NCBI GenBank assembly: GCA_037447655.1
Contig: JBBHKE010003373.1
Span: 179,720 to 243,719, forward strand
Reading direction: 5' to 3'
Origin: Zygnema cylindricum
Taxonomy: Eukaryota; Streptophyta; Zygnematophyceae; Zygnematales; Zygnemataceae
DNA length: 64,000 nt
The first letter of the stretch is position 1; each line of letters begins with the position of its first letter. The position numbers and the translations under genes are program-made. A model generated the notes under the pieces. That model was not told the origin of the DNA. It ran no database searches and was given only the letters and a program-made list of their open reading frames with translations. This document shows positions 1 through 9,924 of this stretch, piece by piece.

Positions 1-708
1 TCCGAAAAAAAAAATCTCAAAAGTTTCCTTTAAATGGAGGTGAGGTAAAATTTGGCATAGTATTCGATTTGGAACTCGACAGGAATCCAGTCGGTACAGG
101 AGGCCTACCCCCCGCCACTTTCCTACTACGTTTCGGACATAAGGTTTTTGTTTTTTGGGATTTTTTTTGCGTTTTTTGAAATATTTTTTGAGATTTATAG
201 GATTTTTTGAAATTTTTGCGATTTAGAATTTTTCGTTTTTTATTTGCTTATATCTGGTTAATAGTTCGATTTTGAGATTTTTTATTCCCAGATAGAGTGT
301 TCAAAAACAAAGACAGTGCTTCATGGTTCTAATGCTTATGATGTAGCACAGTACAGTTAATAACACTAATTATTATAACGTTCATAACACTAATAATCGA
401 AACAGTCATCCATCATGTACCTCCTTCGTAACTAAATCAAAATTATCGACATTAAAACAGTCCTCGCAGTAATTAATTTTTTACTCTACGGATTCACGAT
501 GTAGTATTCGTAATCTTGGTACTTCGTGACAGAAACAAAAACTTGTGAGATAGACCCTTATTTTTTAGAGTTTTAGCTTGATAATTGGTCTATATTCGTT
601 TATTTTTTGCTTTTTAAGATTTAGCGTTTTTAAAGTTTTTTAGGATATTTAGAGTTTTTTATAAAGTTTTTTGCGTTTTTTTTAGGGTTTTTTGTTTTTG
701 GAATACAG
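1..708. other. AT-rich noncoding stretch upstream of the AspRS remnant
   Basis: T-rich sequence with many degenerate runs of the type TTTTTAGGGTTTTT and TTTTTGCG. No exon of recognisable product was found. It probably is intron or upstream sequence of the aspartyl-tRNA synthetase remnant, because the first visible exon begins mid-protein at 709 after a plausible AG acceptor. Two sequences near 340-505 (CACGATGTAG and TAATAACACTAAT) resemble ends of the TIR elements annotated elsewhere, but I could not pair them. Confidence 0.4.
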
Positions 709-1761
709 GCTTTGCATCATCCTTTCACCGCCCCCCATCCGGAGGACATGGCTGACCTAAGGACAGCTCAAGGTTTAGCTTATGATACGGTTTAAAATGG
801 AGTGGAGGTAAATTTCCTTTGAAAACTCTAAAAAAAAAAGCCTCAAAAACGTAAAAAAAAAACAACTTCAAAAATATAAAAAACACAACTTCAAAAACCC
901 CAGGAAAATGACTTAAAAAACCTTGAAAACCTCAAAAAAATTAACATCGAAACCGTGTAAAACCCTGGAGTGTTCCCCGTTCCAAATGAACTCTTATTTT
1001 GATCTCTCCTATAATCTGTTTGTAGGAACAGTTGTTACAAAATTTGGCAGTTATTATGAAATTTGTGACTAAAGTCTTTTTCAAAGAGGAAAGGAGAAAT
1101 GATGATTGGTTGGGAGAGCGTTGATGGATAATTGTTTTTTAAGTTTGGTTTGGTTTTCGATAGATGGGAGGAGGGAGTCTTCGTACATATCGAAGAGATA
1201 TTCAAGAGCGGGTTTTTGAGCTTGTCGGTTTAACTCTAGAAGAGGTTTGTTCTACTCTCTCTAATCTTGTTTGTGCCAAAACCATTGCATCTTTTGTCTT
1301 ATGTTCCTATTTTAGTTTTTTTTTATTTTTTTTCCCGTTTTACAATTTTTTGGTGTTTAGGAAAAACAGTAACAAAGTAATTTAAGGGTTGTTTTAGGGT
1401 TTTCTAAAGTAATGTGGGTAAATATATAGCATTATTATACGCTAGTGCTATGCACTATATATTATCACTACTGTATACAGTGTATAGTATGTCATGTCAC
1501 GTATTTGTACTTTATAGAACGAAAGTACGGAACCCCCCAGTACCTACGGTGAGTAGCAATTTCATACAAAAAATCCGTACCAATAACCATACAAAAATCA
1601 CCAGAATCAAGTCAACAATCGCGATAATTTTTTATCGACCTATCATGCCGATATATTGTTAAAGTATCGCGATAACTCCCTTGCGGATTTTTTGAAACGA
1701 TGTATCGATTATCGGTAGGTCAAAAATAGGTACATATAGAGGCTACTGATGCACAACAGTA

Positions 1762-1950
1762 CGCCGCTCATCTTTATAAGCGTTAAAGATTTTATTAAAT
1801 TTAGAATTTATAAAACTAATTTAGTGCAAAGGGACGTGGCAGATTGTAGTCCACGTCCTTAAATAATGCTGTTAACACTATTTTGTGATTTTTGGCTAGA
1901 AAAAGTCGCGACCGAATTAGTGTTATTAACACTAATAACGATGAGCTGTG
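1762..1950. mobile_element. TA-flanked TIR element (MITE-like) in AspRS intron
   Basis: A 189-bp segment with imperfect terminal inverted repeats of about 25 bp: left CGCCGCTCATCTTTATAAGC, right end in reverse complement CACAGCTCATCGTTATTAGT. It is bounded by TA on both sides (1760-1761 and 1951-1952). It contains no ORF. TIR pattern and TA flanks match the elements at 14879, 24489, 25664 and 55237, so it is one divergent member of a family mobilised presumably by a Tc1/mariner-like transposase (inference). Confidence 0.6.
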
Positions 1951-2515
1951 TAGTTTTTTAGTAACAGTGATATTTGATGTTTTGAAAATAATTTTTGCAG
2001 GCAGAAGAGAAGTTTGGGTATCTTTTGGAAGCATTCGATTTTGGGGCTCCTCCCCATGGTAAGATACACTTTACCCTTTTTTTGTAAAAATTAAAGTTGA
2101 AAATATAAAACTTTGTCAGAGTCTTATACTTCATCCTTTTTTTCTCTGTTATTTTCCATATCTTTTTTTTTCTCTGTTTTTTGCCTTGTTTCCTTTGTGA
2201 TGCTCTAGTAATTTCACCCACCTTTTCCAGTTTTTTTTCTTTTTTTCACTAGTATAGACGAATTATGTTAAACTCATTTTGCATTTGTTGAAATTTGAGT
2301 CTTTTTATCAGTTTTACATTTATCGGTTAAACCACGTTTGTTGGTCATTCTTCTAAAGTTGTTGGTTGTTTCTTTTTAAAAACTTATTTCTTTTACGAAA
2401 CGTGTTTCTTTTTTGTAACTTGATTCCTTTTCATAACTATGTTTCTTTTTTGAAAGCTTGTTGGTTAAAACGTTATAATACGTCTTTTTTATTTATGCAG
2501 GTGGTATTGCCTATG

Positions 2516-2561
2516 AAGTCGACCGTCTAGCGATGCTAAAGTCGACCGTCTAGCGATGCTA
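2516..2561 (+). repeat. Perfect 23-bp tandem duplication in AspRS exon
   Basis: The 23-mer starting AAGTCGACCGTCTAGC occurs twice in direct succession. Since 23 is not a multiple of three, the second copy shifts the reading frame and brings a TAG into frame. Removing one copy would restore register with the downstream [13 protein letters not shown] segment, which shows the duplication came after the coding sequence formed. Confidence 0.95.
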
Positions 2562-2702
2562 TTGGCTGGAGAAGATTTTATTCGAGATGTGATTGCTTTC
2601 CCTAAAACCACGACTGCCCAATGTCTCCTCACTCGGTCTCCCTCGACTGTAGATGAGAGGCAATTGAAAGAATTGTCGATTTCAGTTACAAAGCAAACAT
2701 AA

Positions 2703-4250
2703 CTTTTTCTCATGTTGCGTAGATTTTGCTTTAAATATTTTTATGTTAATCGTTTCACTTTTTTGTGCATTTTTTTTTATCTCCAACGTATTTCTGGTTT
2801 CTCTTATGGAATGTGTGTGTTGGTTTTTTTTACGATGGAATCGTGTTTTTTTAGTCGATGAGAAACGAAGTTTTCGTTAAAATGTCAAATTTCTTTGTGA
2901 CAATTACCTAGTATCAAGTATCATTTGCATTTAATGACATTTTTTACCGTTCAGCGTCTTCTAATTTGATTTGTTTGTTTTGGCTTTGTCTTTTTGTCGC
3001 TTTTGTTTTGCATTCAGCATTGCCCATTGTACACGTGGGTTTTCATGACACTTTTTGACATATTTTAGCTCTACTAACATATTTTTTCGATTCATAATCG
3101 CCAACCTCATTTGAACCGGAAATATAGTTGTAAACACTAAAATAGTCATGCGAGTAATTTTCTACGCTAATAGTGATTCACGGTGTAGTGAAGTAGAGCT
3201 GAAGTGGCATTTTTCCTATTCACAAATTGGCCATCACCAAGTCTGTGATCAGGTCAGGTTTGCTCAGGTTTGATTAGGTTTAGGTTTGGTATTCCTTTTC
3301 TGTTATCATTGGATACTATTTCTAGTTTACTTTTTTTTTTTGGTTTTTGTTTTCGTTAGATGCAAATCCTCAATCCAGTACAGTTTTTTCCCAGGTAACT
3401 TTTCTTTTAAGGGGATCTTGTGTGCATTGACGAAGCTGGTTAAAAAAAGCATTTATATAGACACTCGAAGGGAATTCAATGTTTTCCAAATACACCGAGA
3501 AATGGATGCAAACAAAAATATTTTCATTGTTGTGGCAGATACAGCATGTGAACATTTTGAAAAACGCATTTGTGCGAGGCTCTGTACCTCGTTGAATGGT
3601 TGAACTATAATATATATATTGAATATGTATACTATATTCAATGAGTATTGTAACATTTGTTAGTATTGGACACGCGAAGTCATGGCTTTGCGGGATGAAG
3701 ACATGGCAACCTTGTACTCTTTACTGTGCATGAATAGTTTGAATTCCGGATTCATCTACAGTAAATATTGTTAGCATTGAACACGTGTAAAATCAAGTTT
3801 GTGTTGGATAGAAAAATGGCAATAACAAAAAACTCTGTTGAACCATAAACATATGTCAAAACTGTTTTTTGTTTGTAAGGTTAAACAAATCCTGGCATTT
3901 TATACCCTATAATCTACTTTTTCACCAAGTTCTCCTAAACAATTCATTTCCAAAGCATTTTATCAAGCTTGAGTGAAAACCTAATGGGAACGAGGACACA
4001 ATTTTGACATACACAAAAAAGTCGTCACAATAAATGTCAATTTCTCCTCAAACATTACAAAGTATCCATTGCAAAAGAATAGAAATCACTGTTAACTTTA
4101 TTGATGAAACAACATAAAAAAAAAACTATTTTTCTGACTAAATGATTTTTCTTGATGAAATGTCAAAATCTATACATGGTGTTGTCAAGCCGAATCTATT
4201 ACCGATTAACAAAAGAAAGAAACCCTAAAAACCTAAACCAACACAGTAGT
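2703..4250. other. Noncoding stretch downstream of AspRS remnant
   Basis: AT-rich, without a recognisable gene. A TIR-like end (AGTGATTCACGGTG followed by TA, about 3171-3187) belongs by sequence to the TA-flanked family, but no partner end was found, so it may be a truncated copy. The open stretch at 3286-3603 has no recognisable similarity and is T-rich in its first half; I do not call it a gene. Confidence 0.4.
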
Positions 4251-4256
4251 TTTTTA

Positions 4257-5325
4257 TAAAGGGATGGAGGGAGGGAGGGCAGTAGGGAGGGAGGGAGGGA
4301 GGGAGAGAGGGAGGGAGATAGGGAGGGAGAGAGGGAGGGATAGAGGGAGGACGGGATAAAAAGAGGGAGGGAGGGTAGATTGGGTGAGAGAAATGGAGGG
4401 AGGGAGGGAGGGAGGGCATATTGGAAGGGAGAGAGGAAGGACAAATTGGGAGGGAGGAACGAGGGGAGTGAGAGAGGGAGAGAGGAGGGAGGAAGGGAGG
4501 GAGCGAGGAGGGAGGGAGGGAGGGAGGGAGGAAGGGAGGGAATATTGGGAGGGAGGGAGTGCAGATTGTGAGGGAAGGACGGAGGGAGTGGGAGAGAGAG
4601 AGAGGGAGGGAGATAGGGAGGGCAGATTGGGAGGGAGGGCAAATTAGGAGGGAGGGCAGTTTAGGAGATTTAGAGGGAGGGTTGGGAGGGATGGGGCAAG
4701 GAATAAAATGATGGAGGGAGGGTAGATTGGGAGAGAGAGGGGGAGGGAGGGAAGAGAGAGGTTGAGAGAGAGAGAGGGAGGGAAAGTGGGAGAGAGGGAG
4801 GGAGGGAGGGGAGAGGGCAGATTAGGAGGGAGGGAGGGCAGATTGCGAGCAAGAGAAGGAGTGTTGGAGGGAGGGAGAGAGGGAGTGTTGGAGGGAGGGA
4901 GAGGGGAAGGGGAGATTGGGAGGGAGGGAGGGCAAATGAGGAGGGAGAGAAGGAGGGCAAGAAGGAGGGAGGGAGAGCAGATTCAGAGGGAGAGAGGGAG
5001 GGTTAGGGAGAGGGAGAGAGAGAGAGAGCGAGGGAGGGAGGAATGGCAAATTGGGAGGGAGGGAGGGCAGATCAGGAAGGATAGATGGAGGGCGAGAGGG
5101 AGGGCAGTTTGGGAGGGAGGAGAGATAGATGGAGGGCGGGAGGGAGGGCAGTTTGGGAGGGAGGGAGAGCAGATTGAGAGGGAGAGAGGAAGGGATGGGG
5201 GGGACGGAAAAAGGGATAAAATCATGGAGGGAAGTGGTTTATGAGAGAGGGGGGGAGGGAGTGAGAGAGGGAGGGAGGGTGAGAGGAAAAAAAGAGGGTG
5301 AGAGAGAAGGGGGGAGAGAGACTAA
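4257..5325. repeat. GGGA polypurine array 1
   Basis: About 1.07 kb almost free of pyrimidines on the + strand, built from GGGA/GGGAGA units. Interspersed blocks such as GCAGATTGGGAGGGAGG give a loose higher-order repeat. Long open frames in it (Arg-Glu-Gly-Gly on +, Leu-Pro-Pro-Ser on -) are products of the repeat, not genes. Runs of G3 separated by one base are the ideal sequence for intramolecular G-quadruplexes, and the polypurine tract could form triplex DNA. Confidence 0.95.
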
Positions 5326-5502
5326 CAATGATAAAAAAACATAACAATACAAGTACAACGTGAACAGTATAAATATACAACTCTAAATAACAAGTAGGTA
5401 GGATACTAAGACAACAAATAAGACATAATGATAGTTAACATAAAGAATATTTGAGAATTAAACAAAAAACATTTCCGAAATTACAAAAATATATACATAT
5501 CG

Positions 5503-5562
<60 letters not shown>

Positions 5563-5696
5563 TAAATAAATAAGTCTAAAAAAAAAAATTAAACCTTAGG
5601 CCCACATACACTCTGGAGTCTGCAAACAGGCACCCGCTCTTCACTCAACATGACTAATGTCACAAAAAACGACCAAAAAATAGAACAAAAATGGGA
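5326..5696. other. AT-rich spacer between GGGA arrays, with (AT)n microsatellite
   Basis: Low-GC spacer splitting the two GGGA arrays. It includes an (AT)n run at about 5503-5553 and AAAT repeats after it. No gene seen. Confidence 0.8.
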
Positions 5697-7717
5697 GTTT
5701 GGGAGGGAGGGAAATTGGGAGGCAGATTGGGAGAGAGAGAGCGCAGATTGGGAGGGAGGGAAAGCAGATTGGAAAGGAGGGAGGGAGGGTGGTAGGGTGG
5801 GAGGGAGAGAAGATTGGGAGGGAGGGTGAGAGAGAGGGAAGATTGGGAGGGAGGGAGGGTAGATTGGGAGGAAAGGAGGACAAAATGGGAGGGAGGGAGG
5901 GAGGGAGGGAAAGTGGGGGTTGTGAGGGAGTGAGGGAGGGCAGATTCAGAGGGAGTGGGAGAGGGGTAGAGGAAGAGAGGGAGAGAGGGAGGGAGGGAGG
6001 GCAGATTGGGAGAGAGGGAGGGCACAAAGAGAGGGAGGGAGGGCAGCTTGGGAGGGAGGGAGGGCAGATTGGGAGGAAAAGAGGACAAAATGGGAAGGAG
6101 GGAGGGAGAGCGGGATGGAGGGAGGGAAGGAGGGGGGGCAGATTGAGAGGGAGGACAGATTGGGAGGGAGGGACGGAGGAAGTGAGAGAGGTTGAGAGGG
6201 AGAGAAGGAGATTCGGAGAGAGAGAGGGAGGGAGGGAGGGCAGATTGGGAGGGAGAGAGGGTAGATTAGGAAGGAGAGAGGGAGGGAGGATGGGTGGGAG
6301 GGAGAGAGGGAGTGAGGGAGGGAGGGTAGATTGTGAGGGAGGACCTGAGGAAGTGAGAGAGGGAGTGATGGAAGGAGGGAGGGAGTTTGGGAGGAAGGGA
6401 GGGAGGGCAGATTGGGAGGGAGGGAGGGAGGGCAGATTGGGAGAAAATGAGGCAGGGAGGGAGGAAGGGAGAGATATGAGGTAGGGTGGGATAGAGGGAG
6501 GGAGAGAGATAAGGATGGAGGAGGAAAGAGAGGAAGGGAGGGAGGGAGGGAGGGAGAGAGGAAGGGAGGGAGAGATGGAGGGAGGGAGGGAGGGAGAGAG
6601 GGAGGGAGGGAGGGAGGGAGAAAGGAGGGCAGGCAGATTGGGAGGGAGGGAGGGAGGTATAGAGCGAGGGAGGGAGGGAGGGAAGGAGGGAGGTAGGGCA
6701 GGCATTTTGGGAGGAAGGGAGGGTTGTTTAGGAAGGAGGGAGGAAGGAAAGGAGGGAGGGAGGCAGGGAGGGAGGGAGGGAGGGAGGGAGGAAAAGAGTT
6801 CAGATTAGGAGGGAGGGACGGAAGAAGGTAGAGAGGGAGAGAGGAAGGGAGGTTGAGAAGGAGGGAGGGAGAGAGGGGGGGGAAGATTAGGAGGGAGAGA
6901 GGGTAGATTGGGAGGGAGGGAGGATAGATTGGGAGGGAGGGAGGATTGGTAGGTGGGAGGGAGGGAGGGAGAAAGGGAGGGAGGATTTGGTGCGAGGGAC
7001 GGAGGAAATGAGAGAGGGAGAGGGGGAAAAGGGGGGGATTGGGACTGAGGGACGGAAGAAGTGGGAGAGGGAGAGAGGAGAAGAGGGAGGGAGGGAGGGA
7101 GGGAGGGAAGGTGGGAAAGAGGTAGGGAGGAAGGGCAAATTGGGAGGGAGGGAGAGAGGGAGGGAGGAAGGGAGGGTGGGAGGGAGAGTAAGCGAATTGG
7201 GAGGGAGAGAGGTGAGTTTGGGATGAAGGGAGGGAGGGAGGGAGAGAGGGAGGGAGGGAGGGAGGGCAGATTGGGAGGGAGGGATCAAGGGAGGGAGGGA
7301 GGGATAAAAGAAGGGAGAAAAGGATAAACGGAGGGAGGGAGGGTGGGGTAATTTGGAGGGAGGGGGGGCAGATTGGGAAGGAGAGGGGAGGAAAGGGTGG
7401 GAGGGATAGAAAGAGGAAGTTTGGGATAAAAAATGATAGGGAGGGATAAAATGAGGGAGGGAGTGAGGGAGGGAGGAAGTGCAGATTGAGAGGGAGGGAG
7501 AAAGAGTGTGAGGGAATGGTAGATTGCGAGGGAAGGTGAGCAGATTGGGAGGGAGAGAGGTGAGTTTGGGATGAAGGGAGGGAGGAAGGGAGGGAGGACA
7601 AATTCGGAGGGAGGGAGAGAGGGAGAGAGGGAGAGAGGGAGAGAGGGAGGGAGGGAGAGAGGGAAGGAGGGAGGGAGGGCAGATTGAGAGGGAGGGAGGG
7701 AGGAATGGAGGGTGGGC
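5697..7717. repeat. GGGA polypurine array 2
   Basis: About 2.0 kb of the same GGGA-type repeat, with recurring GCAGATTGGGAGGGAGGG blocks. A longer internal duplication is visible: the block GAGAGGTGAGTTTGGGATGAAG occurs near 7205 and again near 7555, a spacing of about 350 bp, so the array has grown partly by larger segment duplications. Open frames up to several hundred codons on either strand are composition artefacts. Confidence 0.95.
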
Positions 7718-7734
7718 GGGCATATCGAGTTAAA

Positions 7735-8560
7735 CCACTAAAAGGACACAGAGGGAGGGAGGTTTCGGATGGTAGTCGGATGGGAGATGGGCGGCGTTAG
7801 GAGGTGGGCGAAGAAAGTTCGTTTCACTTGCAGGAGGTAAGAAAGGGGGGGTCGTTAAGTCAAAGTTAAAAAAAAAAATTAGTTGATTTTTTTTTTACAT
7901 TTAGTTTTAGATGATTTTGATTGGTTATTTGATAATGGGTCATCATTTAAAAAAAATTAGTTACAGTACGGATCATTCATTCGGGATACGACTTCATTTT
8001 TCTTCAAAGTCACAATTCTGCATTCCGAAAATGGTTTCCGGAAAAGAAGATGACTTACCACAGTTGTCAAATTTTGACGCACTTGACCGTATGTTTTGTC
8101 CGCCGCTACGCTCCAAAAAGTATATTTTGTCTGTCGCTACGCTCCATAAAGGTTGACAGCCGAACGGTCGAGCTGTTTGGCGCCTCTGTATTTTGTTTTT
8201 ATGCAAAATAAATGGTACGGGAGCATTCATTTTGTCATCTCATTCACCATCCGTTTTTAGTGTGAATCTTGCACTTGAATTGCCCTTTTGTTTTTTATGC
8301 GAAATGAATGGTACGGGAGCATTCATTTTGTCATCTCATTCACCATCCGTTTCTAGTGTGAATCTTGCACTTGAATTGCCCTTGACGTCATCTCACGTCA
8401 ATTAAAACGTCGCAATGTGAATATGTTGTCGTACGATTAAGCGAGGATGACTCAAATCCGTCCATACCAAACCATCGTTTTCCACCCGTGCAACAACTTA
8501 TAATTTTTCCAAGTTGACCGATCGAGATCCCAAATAAAGAGGCACGTGTAAACAAAAAAA
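7735..8560. repeat. Dispersed repeat DR, copy A
   Basis: Sequence following the GGGA array that recurs at 19915-20640 next to another GGGA array and in part at 57650-57940. Shared landmarks in order: GGGAGATGGGCGGC, GATGATTTTGATTGG, TTACAGTACGGATCA, GCATTCCGAAAA, GACGCACTTGACCGTATG, TTGTCCGCCGCTACGCTCC, GAATGGTACGGGAGCATTC, AAAGAGGCACGTG. The copies are clearly diverged. There is no coding capacity that I can support. It may be an old non-autonomous element or a segmental duplication that includes the polypurine tract. Confidence 0.75.
8191..8381. repeat. 95-bp tandem duplication inside DR copy A
   Basis: Two nearly identical units (8191-8285 and 8286-8381), each containing GGTACGGGAGCATTCATTTT and GTGTGAATCTTGCACTTG. 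DR copy B has only one such unit, so the duplication is specific to this copy. Confidence 0.9.
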
Positions 8561-8647
8561 ATCCACAAACAAACCTCCCCCGAAAAGAAAAGTGGCGACA
8601 AAAACAAGCAACCAACATAGTCCTTTCCAATATGCCCTTTCTCCTTA

Positions 8648-8935
8648 CCTACTTCCCTCTCTCGCTCTCGCCCTCCCTCCCTCCCTCCCTCTCTCTCTCC
8701 CTACTCCCTCCCTCTTTCCCTTCCTCTCCCTCCTTCCTTCCCCTCTTTTCCCTCTCTCCTTCCCCTTTTCTCTCCCCCCCTCCCCTTCTTTCCCCTCCCC
8801 CCCCTCTCCCTCTCACTCTATCTTTCTATCCCCTCTCTCCCCTACAGATCAGTGCCCCATTTGGATTTACTCGATATTATTTTCCGAAGGCACATTAAAT
8901 GCTCTCTCCCTCTCCCTCTCCCTCCCCCTCTCGTT
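8648..8935. repeat. CCCT polypyrimidine array
   Basis: C/T-only tract, the strand complement of the GGGA arrays, lying just upstream of the phosphoserine phosphatase exon at 8964. It is interrupted at about 8846-8898 by a short ordinary sequence. No gene. Confidence 0.9.
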
Positions 8936-9188
8936 TCTTGTTGGAATGGGTTGACGGTTGCAGCCTACAACAACCCTTCTAGATATTCTAATGACCAGAA
9001 TTTTTGCCAATTGACTTTTGTTTTCCGTAGATGGCTCATATGCCGGTTTTGACCGAGAAGAAAGGACTTCACGAAGTGCAGAGAAAACCTTTTTTATAGA
9101 AAGACTGAAGAAGGTACCAAAATCTTTTTAAAATACTGGCGTTTTGACTCATGATAATATCATAACATTTGCACATTATAGCATGAAT

Positions 9189-9902
9189 TGTTGAATGTCA
9201 TGGGCATTAAGACTCGACTGTGATCCACTCTCACTAGGAGTCACACTTGCACCACTCCCACTAGGAGTCACACTTGCACCAGAAGCAGGTGGAGCACTAG
9301 GGCTAATAGGAGCACTTGCAATAGGAGCTGAGCCATTATCAGACATGTTAACGGAAGCAAACCCAAAGAGAAATGCCTAGAAGACTAGATCTATAGTGTT
9401 AGATATGTAACTCCAAAAGAAAGAGGTCTTTCAACCAAACAAACATGTATTACAAACAAATTAGAGACAATAGAGCATAAAACACCTTAAACTGTACCCA
9501 GTGCTCTCATTTCCTTAATTCTTGTGTAGAATGTACATTTTGTATTGAAATGATCAATCCTAATTGAACTAAATACTCAAAAGATCTAGAAAACATCTAA
9601 AAGATCTAGAAAACATCTAAAACGTATGTACATGGTTCACTAGACACTGTACTGACAAAAATCTAAGTGTTTGGACCATAATTGTCCACTAACAATATCT
9701 ATACCCTAAAAATCCGGGTGATTCTTATCACGTCTACATTCATTGGCGGCCCTACACACTAATTAACTTAAAGATATCAATTCGTGTAGATACTACAAAA
9801 AATCCACACTAAATTTGGTCAATATTTAATAGTTGGTATTCCAAAAATATTCTAAGTCCTAGACTCAAATTTCTAAGACTTACTAAAGCTTACTTTTCAA
9901 TA
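9189..9902 (-). repeat. Copia-1 3' LTR
   Basis: 714 bp, 25 bp longer than its partner mainly because of a 27-bp in-frame tandem duplication (9233-9286) in the part that encodes the gag N-terminus. It therefore carries its own ATG (9346-9344) and about 50 gag codons that end abruptly at the LTR border, next to the TGAAT target duplication. Confidence 0.9.
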
Positions 9903-9923
9903 CTCCCCTTAAGCTTTAAAAGG
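9903..9923 (-). other. Copia-1 polypurine tract
   Basis: Reads CTTAAGGGGAG on the element strand immediately before the 3' LTR. This is the expected primer for plus-strand DNA synthesis in reverse transcription. Confidence 0.8.
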
Positions 9924-9924
9924 C

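Larger units (their letters stand above)
709..2702 (+). pseudogene. aspS: Aspartyl-tRNA synthetase (organellar/bacterial type), C-terminal exons, disrupted
   Basis: Class II synthetase that would charge tRNA-Asp. Four exons with GT..AG borders are visible: 709-807, 1164-1244, 2001-2058 and 2501-2702. Joined, they follow the C-terminal catalytic part of bacterial-type Asp[11 protein letters not shown], then GGGSLR-YRRD, then [19 protein letters not shown], then motif 3 (GIAYEVDRL; the family normally has GIAYGLDR), then [14 protein letters not shown] and a C-terminus ending at the TAA at 2700-2702. Two lesions break it. A TAA at 793-795 stands where the family has Tyr in the YNG-E motif. A perfect 23-bp tandem duplication (2516-2538 and 2539-2561) shifts the frame inside motif 3. 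The last intron-exon joint (G|GT) keeps phase. Upstream exons were not found within the window. The protein similarity is recognised from memory of the family; I regard this as a pseudogene, with assembly error a less likely explanation. Confidence 0.86.

Noticed and set aside
3286-3603. 105-codon open frame with a hydrophobic start
   Set aside because: First half is a T-run translation; no family recognised and opposite-strand frames overlap; insufficient support.
4199-7723. Long open frames (up to about 550 codons) of Leu-Pro-Pro-Ser or Arg-Glu-Gly-Gly repeats
   Set aside because: They follow directly from the 4-bp GGGA repeat, which leaves all frames of both strands open; no non-repeat domain is included.
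9189-9380. A possible tandem or recombined second copy of Copia-1 beyond its 3' LTR (gag start outside the LTR)
   Set aside because: The 5-bp target duplication TGAAT and the TGTTGAA/TTCAACA termini show that the gag start lies within the LTR; the same holds for Copia-2.
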